This document shows positions 6,731 through 13,847 of a stretch of DNA of 13,847 nt, piece by piece. Under the pieces are notes generated by a model that did no database searches, had not been told where the DNA came from, and was given only the letters and a program-made list of their open reading frames with translations. The position numbers were made by a program, and so were the translations under genes. Origin of the DNA: Candidatus Bipolaricaulota bacterium (lineage in GTDB: Bacteria; Bipolaricaulota; Bipolaricaulia; RBG-16-55-9). The stretch is taken from contig WFPR01000184.1 in NCBI GenBank assembly GCA_015487455.1, positions 1 to 13,847 of the forward strand, read 5' to 3'. Each line of letters starts with the position of its first letter. Positions within the stretch are counted from its first letter, which is position 1.

Positions 6731-8735
6731 GGGTCAGCACCACCTTGGCGGGCGCCTTGCCCGCCACGCACGCCTTAAGAGCCTCGGCCAGCTCCTCGAC
6801 GGCCATCGGCCGCCCGTTGTACTTCACCACCAGGTGGTCGAACTGAAGACCCGTCTGCATCTGAATGAGTCGGGCCAGCTGCCCCGAGAAGTTGTTCTCG
6901 ACGGCGATCTTGAGCTTCGCGGCTTCGAGGTGCTCCCGGAGGGCGTCGGCGGGCAGCGGCCAGATCAGCCGCACCTGCACGAATTTTACTTTTGCGGCAA
7001 GGCCTTCGACCCGCAGGCCCTCCATCGCCTCCAGGACGGCCGCCTTCGGCGAGCCCCAGCTCACGATCACGACCTCCGCGTCGGGATCGCCGAAGACGTT
7101 CAGCTTGTCGGCGGCAGGGATCTCGCGCGCGGCCGTCTCCAGCTTCTTCAAGCGCTTCTCCATCATGCGCCGCCGGGTGACGGGGTCCTCGGTGATGTGG
7201 CCCCACTCGTCGTGCTCGTCGCTGGTCATCCAGAAGATCCCGCCGGGGGTGCCCGGCCGGGTGCGGGGCGAGACCCCGTCGTCGCTGAAGCGGAACCGCC
7301 GGATCGCGCCGCCCTCGCTCAGCGGCGCGACCTCCGCCTCCGTGAGGAGCTTGCCCCGTTCCAGGCGCACGCCTTTTAGATCGAACGCGGACAGCGTCTG
7401 GGTCGTCGAGGCCAGCGACTTGTCCAGGAGGTGGATCACGGGCATCTGGAAGCGCTCGGCCCAGTTGAAGGCCCGGATCGCGTCGTAGAACGCCTCTTGA
7501 ACGTCCCCGGACGCGAGGACGAGCCGCGGCCCCTCGCCGTGGCCCGCGAACACCGCGAACCAGAGGTCGCCCTGCTCGGTGCGGGTCGGGAGGCCCGTGG
7601 AGGGCCCGCCCCGCTGGTACAGCGTGATCACCACGGGCACCTCGCAGGCGGCCGCGAAGCCCAAGCCCTCGACCATGAGCGAGAAGCCCGGCCCGGCGGT
7701 GGCCGTCGCGGCCCGCGCCCCCGCGATCGCCGCCCCGATCGCCATGTCGATGGCCGAGATCTCGTCCTCCGTCTGGACGACGACGAGCGCCCCCTCCCGT
7801 TCCTTCTGCCCGTCTCGCCCGTCTCGCCCGTCCCGGGCGTTCAGCGCGAGCGCGACCGTCGGGTGGGCTTCCAGATACGTGCTCTCGTCGGTCGCCGGGC
7901 TGATCGGGTAGTACGTCTGGAAGCTGCAGCCCGCGGCGAGCTTCCCCAACGCGACGGCCTGGTTGCCCGTGAGCAGCACGCGCGTCCCGTCGGCCGGGAC
8001 GGGCTCCAGCCGCACGGGGAAATCGTCGGGGAACGTCTCCTGAACGTAGCGATACGCCAGCTCGGCGGCCCGGACGTTCAGCTCCACGACTTTTTGTTTG
8101 CCCCGGAACACGTCGCTTAAAGCCCGCTCGAGCCACTCGGGCCCGTAGCCCAGGAGCGCGCAGGAGGCGGCCACGGCCAGCGTGTTGGCCGTCTTCTTGA
8201 GCTTGCTGATGGGCTCCCCCGTCTCCTTGGCGAGCGCCTGGATCAGCTCGTCGTAGGGGACGGGGTACAGCCGCACCCCATCCGCCTTCACGATCGCGAG
8301 CAGGTCCTCCAGCGTCTCCCCCTGGCCCCGCTCCTCAAGGAACGTTTTTAAATCTTCGCGGGCGCGGGCCTCGAGCGTGGGGACCCGATCCAGGGGGGTC
8401 GGGGCGAGCTTGGGGTCGTAGATCACGCCGCCGCCGGGGACGACGCTTTGAGCGTGGAGGAAGACCGTCTCGGCGTCGAAGCTGACCAAAAGATCGACTT
8501 GACTCGAGAGGGCGGCGACGGGGCGGGCGCTCACCCGGATGGGGTAGTAGCTGTGCTCGCCCATGATGTTGCTGTGGTACTCGCGCTGCCCGTAGACGTG
8601 CAGGCCGCCGAAGGCGCACGCCTTGGCGAAGGCGCTGGCGGCCGAGTCGACGCCGCTCCCCTGCGCCCCGCCGATCAGCCAGCTCAGCTCGTTCACCTTT
8701 CGTTGTCGGGCTCGCTCTGCTCGCTCCGAGGCCAT
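6720..8735 (-). CDS. korA: 2-oxoacid (2-oxoglutarate):ferredoxin oxidoreductase, fused gamma-alpha subunit
   Basis: This 671-residue partner of KorB is the gamma-alpha fusion typical of the two-subunit enzymes. The gamma domain (about 17-230) has GGAQGSGVDSA (22-32), which packs on the TPP site. The alpha domain begins near G257 (GNQAVALG), with YPISPATDE at 276-284 (the conserved YPITPS region contacting substrate and TPP) and GPGFSLMVEGLGFA. A transketolase C-terminal domain (about 560-640) includes SWGSPK and VRLIWPLP. A low-complexity RDGRDGRDG insert lies at about 300-309. The ATG at 8735 lies only about 12 bases from a predicted -10 box, so the transcript may be nearly leaderless. The first 13 residues are encoded by GAGC-rich sequence and a GTG at 8696 is an alternative start. 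It is co-transcribed with korB and divergent from the peroxiredoxin gene. Confidence 0.93.
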   Translation of the reverse strand: MASERAERARQRKVNELSWLIGGAQGSGVDSAASAFAKACAFGGLHVYGQREYHSNIMGEHSYYPIRVSARPVAALSSQVDLLVSFDAETVFLHAQSVVPGGGVIYDPKLAPTPLDRVPTLEARAREDLKTFLEERGQGETLEDLLAIVKADGVRLYPVPYDELIQALAKETGEPISKLKKTANTLAVAASCALLGYGPEWLERALSDVFRGKQKVVELNVRAAELAYRYVQETFPDDFPVRLEPVPADGTRVLLTGNQAVALGKLAAGCSFQTYYPISPATDESTYLEAHPTVALALNARDGRDGRDGQKEREGALVVVQTEDEISAIDMAIGAAIAGARAATATAGPGFSLMVEGLGFAAACEVPVVITLYQRGGPSTGLPTRTEQGDLWFAVFAGHGEGPRLVLASGDVQEAFYDAIRAFNWAERFQMPVIHLLDKSLASTTQTLSAFDLKGVRLERGKLLTEAEVAPLSEGGAIRRFRFSDDGVSPRTRPGTPGGIFWMTSDEHDEWGHITEDPVTRRRMMEKRLKKLETAAREIPAADKLNVFGDPDAEVVIVSWGSPKAAVLEAMEGLRVEGLAAKVKFVQVRLIWPLPADALREHLEAAKLKIAVENNFSGQLARLIQMQTGLQFDHLVVKYNGRPMAVEELAEALKACVAGKAPAKVVLTHGA
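7811..7837 (-). repeat. Three 9-bp tandem units in korA (Arg-Asp-Gly repeat)
   Basis: On the plus strand CGTCTCGCC occurs twice in a row (7811-7819, 7820-7828), followed by a diverged third copy. In frame it encodes RDG repeats in a surface-type loop before the QTEDE segment of KorA. It looks like a slippage-made insertion that keeps the frame. Confidence 0.7.
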
Positions 8736-8747
8736 CGCCGAGGCCCT

Positions 8748-8776
8748 ACTCTAGCACGCCGCCGGGCCCGTTTCAA
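8748..8776 (-). promoter_or_regulatory. Promoter of korAB
   Basis: On the minus strand TTGAAA (8771-8776, 5 of 6), a 17-base spacer, and TAGAGT (8748-8753, 4 of 6). The predicted start of transcription is only about 5 bases before ATG 8735, which implies a nearly leaderless mRNA. This fits the lack of a good ribosome site there. Confidence 0.5.
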
Positions 8777-8795
8777 CCCCGAATCGCCCGTCCAC

Positions 8796-8825
8796 TTGGC
8801 GCCTCCCCGCGGGGCTGACTACAAT
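8796..8825 (+). promoter_or_regulatory. Promoter of the peroxiredoxin gene
   Basis: TTGGCG (8796-8801, 4 of 6), an 18-base spacer and TACAAT (8820-8825, 5 of 6). It lies back to back with the korAB promoter, about 20 bp between the -35 boxes. The leader of about 85 bases contains a 9-bp near-repeat GTTCGTGCA/GTTCGTGCG at 8861-8878 of unknown role. A GTG/ATG start at 8824 would overlap this -10, which argues for the start at 8917. Confidence 0.5.
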
Positions 8826-8900
8826 GGGGCCCACGTCGCGTGGCGTCCGATTCGCGCGGCGTTCGTGCAGTTCGTGCGGACAACGGACACCCGAAAAGGG

Positions 8901-8907
8901 GAGGAGG
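8901..8907 (+). promoter_or_regulatory. Ribosome binding site of the peroxiredoxin gene
   Basis: GAGGAGG, 9 bases before ATG 8917. It decides the start at 8917 rather than the upstream in-frame ATG at 8824. Confidence 0.75.
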
Positions 8908-8916
8908 CGAGAATCC

Positions 8917-9399
8917 ATGGCCGTAGAGGTGGGTCAGAGGGCGCCGGACTTCACCCTGCCGCTGTGCGACGGGCGGTCGATCGGGACGTTCACCCTGAGC
9001 GAGCACCTGGGGAAGGGCCCGCTCGTGCTGGCGTTCTTCCCGCTGGCGTTCAGCCCCGTCTGCACCGACGAGCTGTGCCAGCTGAGCGACGGGTTCGACA
9101 AGTTTGAACAGCTGAACGCCGAGGTCTACGGGATCAGCGTCGACAGCCCCTTCGCGCTCAACGCCTTCATCAACGCGCACAAGCTCAAGCTGAAGCTGCT
9201 CAGCGACTTCAACAAGGAAGTCGCCCGGACGTACGGGGTGCTCCACGAGGAGCTGAGGGGCCTCAGGGGCGTGGCCAAGCGGAGCGTCTTCGTGCTCGAT
9301 AAGGAGGGCGTGGTGCGCTACCGCTGGGTCACGGACGACCCCACCGTGATGCCGAACTTCGCCGAGGTCGAGGAAGCACTCCGGCAGATGGCGGGCTAG
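8917..9399 (+). CDS. Peroxiredoxin, AhpC/TSA superfamily, PrxQ/BCP-like
   Basis: This 160-residue thiol peroxidase, probably cytoplasmic, reduces hydrogen peroxide and organic hydroperoxides. The thioredoxin-fold start APDFTLP is at 9-15. The active site PLAFSPVCTDELC (42-54) has the family pattern P-x3-[TS]-x2-C, with peroxidatic Cys49 and a second Cys54 placed C-x4-C. That spacing is typical of PrxQ/BCP enzymes that form an intramolecular disulfide. A C-terminal half RSVFVLDKEGVVRY matches the family. The start at 8917 is set by GAGGAGG and by the family N-terminus; the open frame extends to 8824, but those 31 codons are basic, family-atypical and lie in the leader. The gene is transcribed divergently from korAB, whose Fe-S enzyme is oxygen-sensitive, so protection of that enzyme is a reasonable inference. 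The family is certain; the subclass is less so. Confidence 0.92.
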   Translation: MAVEVGQRAPDFTLPLCDGRSIGTFTLSEHLGKGPLVLAFFPLAFSPVCTDELCQLSDGFDKFEQLNAEVYGISVDSPFALNAFINAHKLKLKLLSDFNKEVARTYGVLHEELRGLRGVAKRSVFVLDKEGVVRYRWVTDDPTVMPNFAEVEEALRQMAG

Positions 9400-9453
9400 C
9401 GAGGGACGGGCGTCCTCGACTTCCGCGCCCCCGCGCGTAGCGTAAGAAGCGCT

Positions 9454-11751
9454 ATGAGGGCACGAACGACGGGGACCGCGACGGTTGGGTGGGTTTTGCG
9501 CTTGAGCTTGGGCTTAGGCTTGGGGATGGGGGCGGCGCTCGCGCTCGGGCTTACGCCCGCCGTGGGCGCGGGGGCGCGGTTGCTGCCCCCGCCGTCCCCG
9601 CTCCCGCTCACGGCCGGGCCGCCGGTCCTGCTCAAGCAAGGGGACTTCGAGAAGGCCATCACCCCCCTCGTCGGCCCGTTGAGCCCGGAGGCGTTCTACA
9701 ACTACTCGCTGACGGACTATCGATCGAGGACGCCCCTCGGGGTCGAGCTGCCGCGGGTGAGCCTGCTCTTTCTGTATCGGCAGGAGGGCTCCGACGAGCT
9801 GGCCTTGATGATCATCCACAACGCGCCGGACGCCGGGCCCGCGGGCCGCGCCCGCCTGGCGATCGAGGGCCTCCCGCCGGGGGCCTATGTGGCCGTCAAG
9901 GACGACCCGAACGACCGCTACGAGCTTCGGGACGGCACGGCCGTCTTCGAGTGGCGCTGGGCCTCGGGCCACACCGACGGGGTGATCGTGCAGGGGCTCA
10001 AGGCGCCGTTCGCGCTCACGGTCACGCCGGAGCTCTTCCTGGGCGTGCAGGGCTGGAAGGCCCTCACGATCAACGACCCCGCGGTGGGCGTCGAGCGGGT
10101 GCCCCTGCCTAGTCTAACGGAGCCCGTCCGGCTGGCCGCGGGCGCGGGCGTCGAGGTCGGGAGGCCCCCCGTCCCCACGCCCGCTCCAGCGCCCGCCCCG
10201 GCGCCAGGGCCGGAGCCCGGCGTCCTCCGGGCCGCGTTCGTCTACTCGCCCGAGGACGTTCGGGTGGGCGTGCCCGTGCTCTTCGACGCGCGGCCCTCGC
10301 TCGAGCGCTCGGGGGCGGGCGTCGAGATCGCGCTCTTCGAGTGGGACTTCGACGGCGACGGCGTCTTCGACGCCCGGACGACGGACCCCCTGATCACGCA
10401 CACGTTCGAGCGCTCAGGCGCGGTCACGGTCACGCTGCGCGTGACGGACCCGCAGGGCCGGACGGCCACGGCGTCGCGGACGCTCGAGGTGCGCGAGGCC
10501 CTCAAGCCCTTGGCCGTGCGCGCGATCTCGACGCCGCAGGCCCGCCCCGGCGATCGCTTCCGCGTGGTGGTGCGCATCCGGGTCGAGATCCCGAGCAACG
10601 GGCTGGGGCTGGAGGAGCGGTGGCCGCGCGGCTGGGTCCTCGAGCCCGTGAGCAGCGACGGCGCGGTGTTCAAGTTCACGGGCGTGAGCGGCCAGTGGCT
10701 CTTCCCCACCCGGCTCAAGGCGGGGGAGACCCGCACGATCGTCTACGACGTGCGCGTCCCGCCCGCCGAGGCCGTCGCGCGGCCGCTGCCGAAGCCCTTT
10801 ACGGTCGAGGGGGCACTCACGAGCGTCTCGCCCGCCTACACCGCCCCCGTCGGGGGCGAGTCCCAAGTCGAGGTCGTCTCGTGCCTGAGCGTCCCCGTGG
10901 CGATCGCCCACCTTCGGGTGCCGGAGGGCCGCGTCGACCTCAAGCTCGACGAGCGCATCACGAAAGAGCAGCTGCTCGAGGCGGTCGAGCTGTGGCGGCG
11001 CGGCGAGGACGTCCCGGCCACCTGCAACGCGACGCTCGCGCCCGACGACCTCCAAAAGGTGCTGATGCACGCGCTCCTGGGCGTCCCCGTGGACGAGGGG
11101 CTGCCGCCCCCGCTCACCGACCCGGCGCGGGCGCCCGTGGCCGTGACCCGCGAGGTCGCCGCGCCCCTCCCCAAGGCGCGGCTCTACCCCAAGGCCAAGG
11201 GCGGGAACGTCTTCACCGTGAAGCTCACCGTCAAGCCCGAACGGGACCTTCCGGGGCTCCACCTCGTCGAGCAGCTCCCCAAAGGCTGGAAGGTGCGCTT
11301 CGTCGCCCCGACGCCCGCGCGAGCGCCCTTTCGGTTCTCGCCCCTTGAGGGCCGGGCCGAGTGGGTCTTCCCGGAGCCGCTGCCCGCGGGCGAGGTCCGC
11401 CTCGTGACCTACGAGGTGATCGTCCCCGAGGGCGCCGAGCCCGGCGTCAAAGAGCTCAAGGGCGAGGCGATCAGCGGCCTGGCCACCTTCCGCAACCCGA
11501 TCGCGGGCGATCAAGCCGTGGAGATCGTCGAGTGCCTGAGCGTGCCGATGGCCATCGCCCACTACGACGTCAAGACGGGGACGATCGACCTCACGCTGGA
11601 CAACTTGATCACGGAGGAGCAAGCCAGCGCGGCCTTCCGCCTCTGGCTCGAGGACGAGGCGGTCCCCGGGACCTGCGCCCAGAAGATCGACGTCGCCACG
11701 CTGCAGCGCATCGTCGAGCTCATGGTCACCGGGACGCCCGTCGAGGACTGA
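9454..11751 (+). CDS. Exported PKD-domain protein with duplicated cysteine-paired C-terminal modules
   Basis: This 765-residue protein has no recognised enzyme domain. Residues 1-40 are a signal peptide: Arg-rich start, hydrophobic core about 12-33, and a possible cleavage after AVGA. An uncharacterised N-terminal beta-rich region (about 50-235) is followed by a Pro/Ala linker (238-256) and a PKD domain (about 258-347; FEWDFDGDGVFD and THTFERSGAVTVTLRVTD are typical). Two homologous modules follow (350-566 and 567-765), each with a beta-rich DUF11-like part, the signature CLSVP[VM]AIAH, a [VI]DL-x-LD-x-x-IT stretch resembling a dockerin or EF-like loop, and a second Cys. The role is probably cell-surface structure or adhesion. 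ATG 9454 has no clear ribosome site; a weak TCGACT-16-TAGCGT promoter lies at 9416-9443. It follows the peroxiredoxin by 54 bases, and the spacer contains a small hairpin without a T-run. Confidence 0.85.
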   Translation: MRARTTGTATVGWVLRLSLGLGLGMGAALALGLTPAVGAGARLLPPPSPLPLTAGPPVLLKQGDFEKAITPLVGPLSPEAFYNYSLTDYRSRTPLGVELPRVSLLFLYRQEGSDELALMIIHNAPDAGPAGRARLAIEGLPPGAYVAVKDDPNDRYELRDGTAVFEWRWASGHTDGVIVQGLKAPFALTVTPELFLGVQGWKALTINDPAVGVERVPLPSLTEPVRLAAGAGVEVGRPPVPTPAPAPAPAPGPEPGVLRAAFVYSPEDVRVGVPVLFDARPSLERSGAGVEIALFEWDFDGDGVFDARTTDPLITHTFERSGAVTVTLRVTDPQGRTATASRTLEVREALKPLAVRAISTPQARPGDRFRVVVRIRVEIPSNGLGLEERWPRGWVLEPVSSDGAVFKFTGVSGQWLFPTRLKAGETRTIVYDVRVPPAEAVARPLPKPFTVEGALTSVSPAYTAPVGGESQVEVVSCLSVPVAIAHLRVPEGRVDLKLDERITKEQLLEAVELWRRGEDVPATCNATLAPDDLQKVLMHALLGVPVDEGLPPPLTDPARAPVAVTREVAAPLPKARLYPKAKGGNVFTVKLTVKPERDLPGLHLVEQLPKGWKVRFVAPTPARAPFRFSPLEGRAEWVFPEPLPAGEVRLVTYEVIVPEGAEPGVKELKGEAISGLATFRNPIAGDQAVEIVECLSVPMAIAHYDVKTGTIDLTLDNLITEEQASAAFRLWLEDEAVPGTCAQKIDVATLQRIVELMVTGTPVED
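10501..11748 (+). repeat. Internal duplication, two modules with a 217-residue period
   Basis: Residues 350-566 and 567-765 of the PKD protein align. Both Cys pairs are offset by exactly 217 residues: C477/C694 and C524/C741. CLSVPVAIAH matches CLSVPMAIAH, and DLKLDERIT matches DLTLDNLIT. The rest of the modules has diverged, so the duplication is old. Cys47-apart pairing inside each module suggests one disulfide per module. Confidence 0.85.
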
Positions 11752-11815
11752 GTGAGCGAGCGAGCGAACGCGCGTGAGTTGAGCGAGGGCTGAGACGCGG
11801 GACCGTGACCGTGAC
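11752..11815. other. Low-complexity GAGC-repeat spacer
   Basis: Just after the PKD-protein stop, GAGC is repeated three times in a row (11754-11765), followed by further GAGC/GTGA-rich sequence up to the next start. A related GAGC-rich stretch is found at 8711-8730 on the opposite strand, at the start of korA. No hairpin-plus-T-run terminator or convincing promoter was seen here. Confidence 0.45.
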
Positions 11816-12487
11816 GTGAGGGCACTCTGGCGGGCGGCCCACCGGCTGGCCGATCGGCTTTATCGACGCTTCGGGCCCCGGCTCTTCACGAGGCGCTACT
11901 TCGAGTGGCGCTATCGCCTCAGTCCCGACCCCTGGGGCTACGAGTCGAGCCCCTACGAGCGGCGCAAGTACGAGCGGACTTTAAAAATTCTGCCCGAGGG
12001 GCGGCGCTATCGGCGGGCGCTGGAGGTGGGCTGCAGCGTCGGCGTCTTCACCCGGATGCTCGCCGAGCGCGGGGTCGTCGAGGAGATCGTGGGCCTCGAC
12101 GTCTCCGAGCGGGCCCTCGAGCGCGCCCGGCGGCGCTTGGCGCCCTTCGAGCGCGTTCGGCTCAAGCGCGCCGACGTCACCCGGGAGCCGCTGGGCGGCC
12201 CTTCCTCTTACGACTTGATCTTCTGCGCCGAGCTGCTCTTCTACTTCGGGGAGGCCCAGCTCCGGGCCGTTCGGGCCAAGCTCGCGCGCGCCCTCGAGCC
12301 CGGCGGCCACCTGGTGCTGGTGAACCCCGAGCCCTCCGCCCGGCGGATTCGCGATCTGTTCTTGGAGACGGGGGAGTTCCGGCTCGTCAAGGAGCACCGG
12401 GAGCCCGACCCCAGGCGCCCCTACGCGATCACCCTGCTGGAGCGGACGGCGGGGATAAGGGTAAGGCCTTCAGCCCGCTGCCCGTGA
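11816..12487 (+). CDS. Class I SAM-dependent methyltransferase, NodS-like
   Basis: This 223-residue cytoplasmic methyltransferase has an unknown acceptor. The N-terminal DPWGYESSPYERRKYERTL (about 38-56) is the segment seen in NodS-like methyltransferases. SAM-binding motif I is LEVGCSVG (69-76), motif II is the acidic GLD (D95), then RADVTREPL (near 119-127), YDLIFCAELLFYF (motif IV region) and LEPGGHLVLVNP. The start is a GTG at 11816 with no strong ribosome site; the next in-frame Met is inside the fold, so GTG is kept. The last about 20 residues overlap the 3' end of the convergent threonine synthase-like gene by 59 bp. The family call is good. NodS itself N-methylates chitooligosaccharide precursors, but nothing here shows that substrate. 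Confidence 0.85.
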   Translation: MRALWRAAHRLADRLYRRFGPRLFTRRYFEWRYRLSPDPWGYESSPYERRKYERTLKILPEGRRYRRALEVGCSVGVFTRMLAERGVVEEIVGLDVSERALERARRRLAPFERVRLKRADVTREPLGGPSSYDLIFCAELLFYFGEAQLRAVRAKLARALEPGGHLVLVNPEPSARRIRDLFLETGEFRLVKEHREPDPRRPYAITLLERTAGIRVRPSARCP

Positions 12488-13625
12488 GCGGGATCACCAC
12501 CCGCTCGGTCGCGCCCAGGACGCCCTGGGCGATCAGCTTCCGCCAGCCCGCGACGGCCACCGCGCTGGTGGGCTCGACTAAAATCCCGCGGCGGGCCAGC
12601 GCCTCCCGGGCGCGCACGATCTCGTCGTCGTCGACGGCCACGGCGGCGCCGCCCGTCTCGCGCAGGGCCCGCAAGATCTCGGGCGCCCGCGGCGGGCGCG
12701 GGATGCGGAGGCCCTCCGCCACGGTGGCCCCGCTCGGGCGCCCGGCCCACTCGGGGGGCACGTCGTCCAAGCCCCGCTCGACCGCGTCGCGGAGGGGCGC
12801 GCACGCGGCCGCCTGCGCCGCGACCAGCCGGGGGAGGCGCTCGATCAGCCCCGCGGTTTTCAGATCGAGGAAGCCCCGATACGCCCCCAGCAGGAGGGTC
12901 CCGTGGCCCGTCGGGAGGACGAGCGCGTCGGGCACCGCCCTCTGCTCCCACAGCTCGTAGGCCAGCGTCTTGGTGCCCTCCAGAATGAAGGGGTGATAGG
13001 CGTGGCTGGCGTAGACGCTCCCGCCCCTTCGGGCCGCCTCCTCCGCGGCCTTCGTGGCGGCCTCGCGCGGCCCCGCGACGCGCACGAGCCGCGCGCCGTA
13101 CGCCTCGATCTGCCCGAGCTTGGCGGGCGAGGCGGAGGCGGGCACGTAGAGGGTGCAGGCGATCCCCGCGCGGGCGCAGTACGCGGCCAGGGAGGCGGCG
13201 GCGTTCCCCGACGAGTCGTCGTGGACCCGCTCGACCCCCCAAGCCCTCAGGCAGCTCACCAACGCCGCGGTGCCGCGGTCCTTGAACGAGCCCGTCGGCA
13301 TCAAAAACTCCAGCTTGGCGAGGAACGCCCCCTCGGGCAGCTCAACTTCAACGAGGGGCGTCCCCCCCTCGCCCAGAGAGACGGGCTCGGCGTTCCCGCG
13401 CTCGGGCGGCTGTTGTTGGGGTAGTGGTGGTGGAAGGGGGATCATCGCCCGGTAGCGCCAGAGGGTGGGCTCGTCGGGCCGGACGGCGTCGGGGCGGAAG
13501 GGCGGGCGCTCGGCCAGCTCGAGGGGGCCGCCGCAGGCGGGGCAGCGCCAGAGCGAGGCCTCCCAGGGGCGGCGCCGCCGACAGCGCGCGCAGACGTACG
13601 CCCCGTTTGGGCTTACGCTTGCCAT
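12429..13625 (-). CDS. thrC: Threonine synthase-like PLP-dependent enzyme with N-terminal zinc ribbon
   Basis: This 398-residue fold-type II PLP enzyme most likely converts O-phosphohomoserine to threonine. An N-terminal zinc ribbon has two CxxC knuckles (C12, C15, C28, C31), as in many archaeal and bacterial threonine synthases. The PLP lysine is K115 in PTGSFKDRG, with DSSGNAA downstream for substrate and cofactor contacts. GHGTLLLG supplies a glycine-rich phosphate site, and PLTGSGLK is close to the C-terminus. A Pro/Gln-rich insert is at about 63-74. ATG 13625 is preferred over the adjacent TTG at 13628 because GGGGTG lies about 8 bases upstream. The start is 4 bases after the stop of the small membrane protein gene, so the two are in one operon. 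No other threonine-pathway gene is nearby, so a related lyase or synthase activity cannot be excluded. The gene ends inside the convergent methyltransferase gene. Confidence 0.85.
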   Translation of the reverse strand: MASVSPNGAYVCARCRRRRPWEASLWRCPACGGPLELAERPPFRPDAVRPDEPTLWRYRAMIPLPPPLPQQQPPERGNAEPVSLGEGGTPLVEVELPEGAFLAKLEFLMPTGSFKDRGTAALVSCLRAWGVERVHDDSSGNAAASLAAYCARAGIACTLYVPASASPAKLGQIEAYGARLVRVAGPREAATKAAEEAARRGGSVYASHAYHPFILEGTKTLAYELWEQRAVPDALVLPTGHGTLLLGAYRGFLDLKTAGLIERLPRLVAAQAAACAPLRDAVERGLDDVPPEWAGRPSGATVAEGLRIPRPPRAPEILRALRETGGAAVAVDDDEIVRAREALARRGILVEPTSAVAVAGWRKLIAQGVLGATERVVIPLTGSGLKALPLSPPSAPAG

Positions 13626-13629
13626 CAAG

Positions 13630-13827
13630 CTACACCCCGAGGAGCCTGCCCAGGAGCAGCGCGGCGGCCACGATGTCCCCGATCCCGGCCAGCGTCATCC
13701 AAAACAGCTCGCGCTCGGTGTAGTCCACCTCGCGGCTCGGGACCAAGAGCCCCAGCAGCCCGAAGATCGTGAACAGCAGGCCGACGACCCCGAAGACGAT
13801 CGCTCCCAACGCGTAGACGACGGTCAC
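13630..13827 (-). CDS. Small two-helix membrane protein, function unknown
   Basis: This 65-residue protein is not recognised as a named family. A first hydrophobic helix covers about residues 4-28 and a second about 44-64. They are joined by a short polar loop PSREVDYTERELFW, an arrangement suggesting a hairpin in the inner membrane. The start is GTG 13827 with a strong GGAGGGG site 6 bases upstream. The stop lies 4 bases before the threonine synthase-like ATG, so it is the upstream gene of a two-gene (or longer) operon whose promoter is beyond the window. It is real by its ribosome site, hydrophobic pattern and tight spacing; a role related to threonine synthesis is not implied. Confidence 0.7.
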   Translation of the reverse strand: MTVVYALGAIVFGVVGLLFTIFGLLGLLVPSREVDYTERELFWMTLAGIGDIVAAALLLGRLLGV

Positions 13828-13833
13828 CGCCGA

Positions 13834-13840
13834 CCCCTCC
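13834..13840 (-). promoter_or_regulatory. Ribosome binding site of the small membrane protein gene
   Basis: GGAGGGG on the minus strand, 6 bases before the GTG start at 13827. It supports the use of a GTG codon and the reality of this short gene. Confidence 0.65.
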
Positions 13841-13847
13841 CCCGTCC

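Noticed and set aside
5324..6778. 484-codon open frame on the plus strand antisense to korB
   Set aside because: It is the mirror frame of GC-rich korB and its intein; the protein is Arg/Pro/Val-rich with no motif, and the minus strand carries clear KorB and intein motifs.
8824..8916. Upstream start for the peroxiredoxin gene
   Set aside because: It overlaps the predicted -10 box, and the added 31 residues are basic and unlike the family; a good ribosome site serves 8917.
9401..9419. Hairpin CGAGG...CCTCG after the peroxiredoxin gene, as a terminator
   Set aside because: The stem is short with a mispaired interior and no T-run follows, so a rho-independent terminator cannot be supported.
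13626..13628. TTG as the start of the threonine synthase-like gene
   Set aside because: An ATG follows at once with better spacing from the GGGGTG site, so the TTG is unlikely.
1..13847. CRISPR array, tRNA/rRNA or transposase
   Set aside because: No regularly spaced repeats with unique spacers, no cloverleaf or rRNA-like segment and no DDE or serine recombinase motif were noticed on either strand.

Overview
The window is a chromosomal-looking stretch of a GC-rich prokaryote, most likely a bacterium. Evidence for a bacterium is the sigma70-like promoters, GGAGG-type ribosome binding sites and a SARP/BTAD-type regulator. The ferredoxin-dependent 2-oxoacid oxidoreductase, which is oxygen-sensitive in general, together with an intein and a strong G/C bias suggests an anaerobic or microaerophilic, possibly thermophilic lineage (for example Bipolaricaulota, Chloroflexota or Deinococcota). 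The sequence alone does not settle the phylum. No tRNA, rRNA, CRISPR array or transposase was seen.

Left end (1-4577): a divergent pair that is partly AT-rich, unlike the rest. On the minus strand, a secreted or membrane-anchored M23 (LytM-type) metallopeptidase gene runs off the left edge. It carries tandem Trp-rich repeats and an IPT/TIG-like domain. On the plus strand lies a 717-residue regulator with a winged-helix, BTAD and TPR architecture. The shared upstream region holds a good plus-strand promoter and TTAACA direct repeats spaced 11 bp apart, the geometry used by SARP-family activators.

Centre (4592-8735, minus strand): korA-korB, encoding a 2-oxoacid (probably 2-oxoglutarate):ferredoxin oxidoreductase. 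korB starts inside the end of korA. KorB is interrupted by a complete 401-residue intein with a LAGLIDADG homing endonuclease. The insertion point is inside the CPGC motif that binds the [4Fe-4S] cluster, and the residue following the intein is itself the expected cluster cysteine. This is the most interesting element of the window. A PrxQ/BCP-type peroxiredoxin is transcribed divergently from korAB (8917-9399), with back-to-back promoters between them.

Right end (9454-13827): a large exported PKD-domain protein whose C-terminal half is a 217-residue duplication with conserved cysteine pairs; a class I SAM-dependent methyltransferase (NodS-like); and, convergent and overlapping by 59 bp, a threonine synthase-like PLP enzyme preceded in the same operon by a 65-residue two-helix membrane protein. 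No single pathway unites the right-hand genes. The functional ties that can be supported are SARP regulator with M23 gene, KorA with KorB, and possibly peroxiredoxin with the oxygen-sensitive KorAB.
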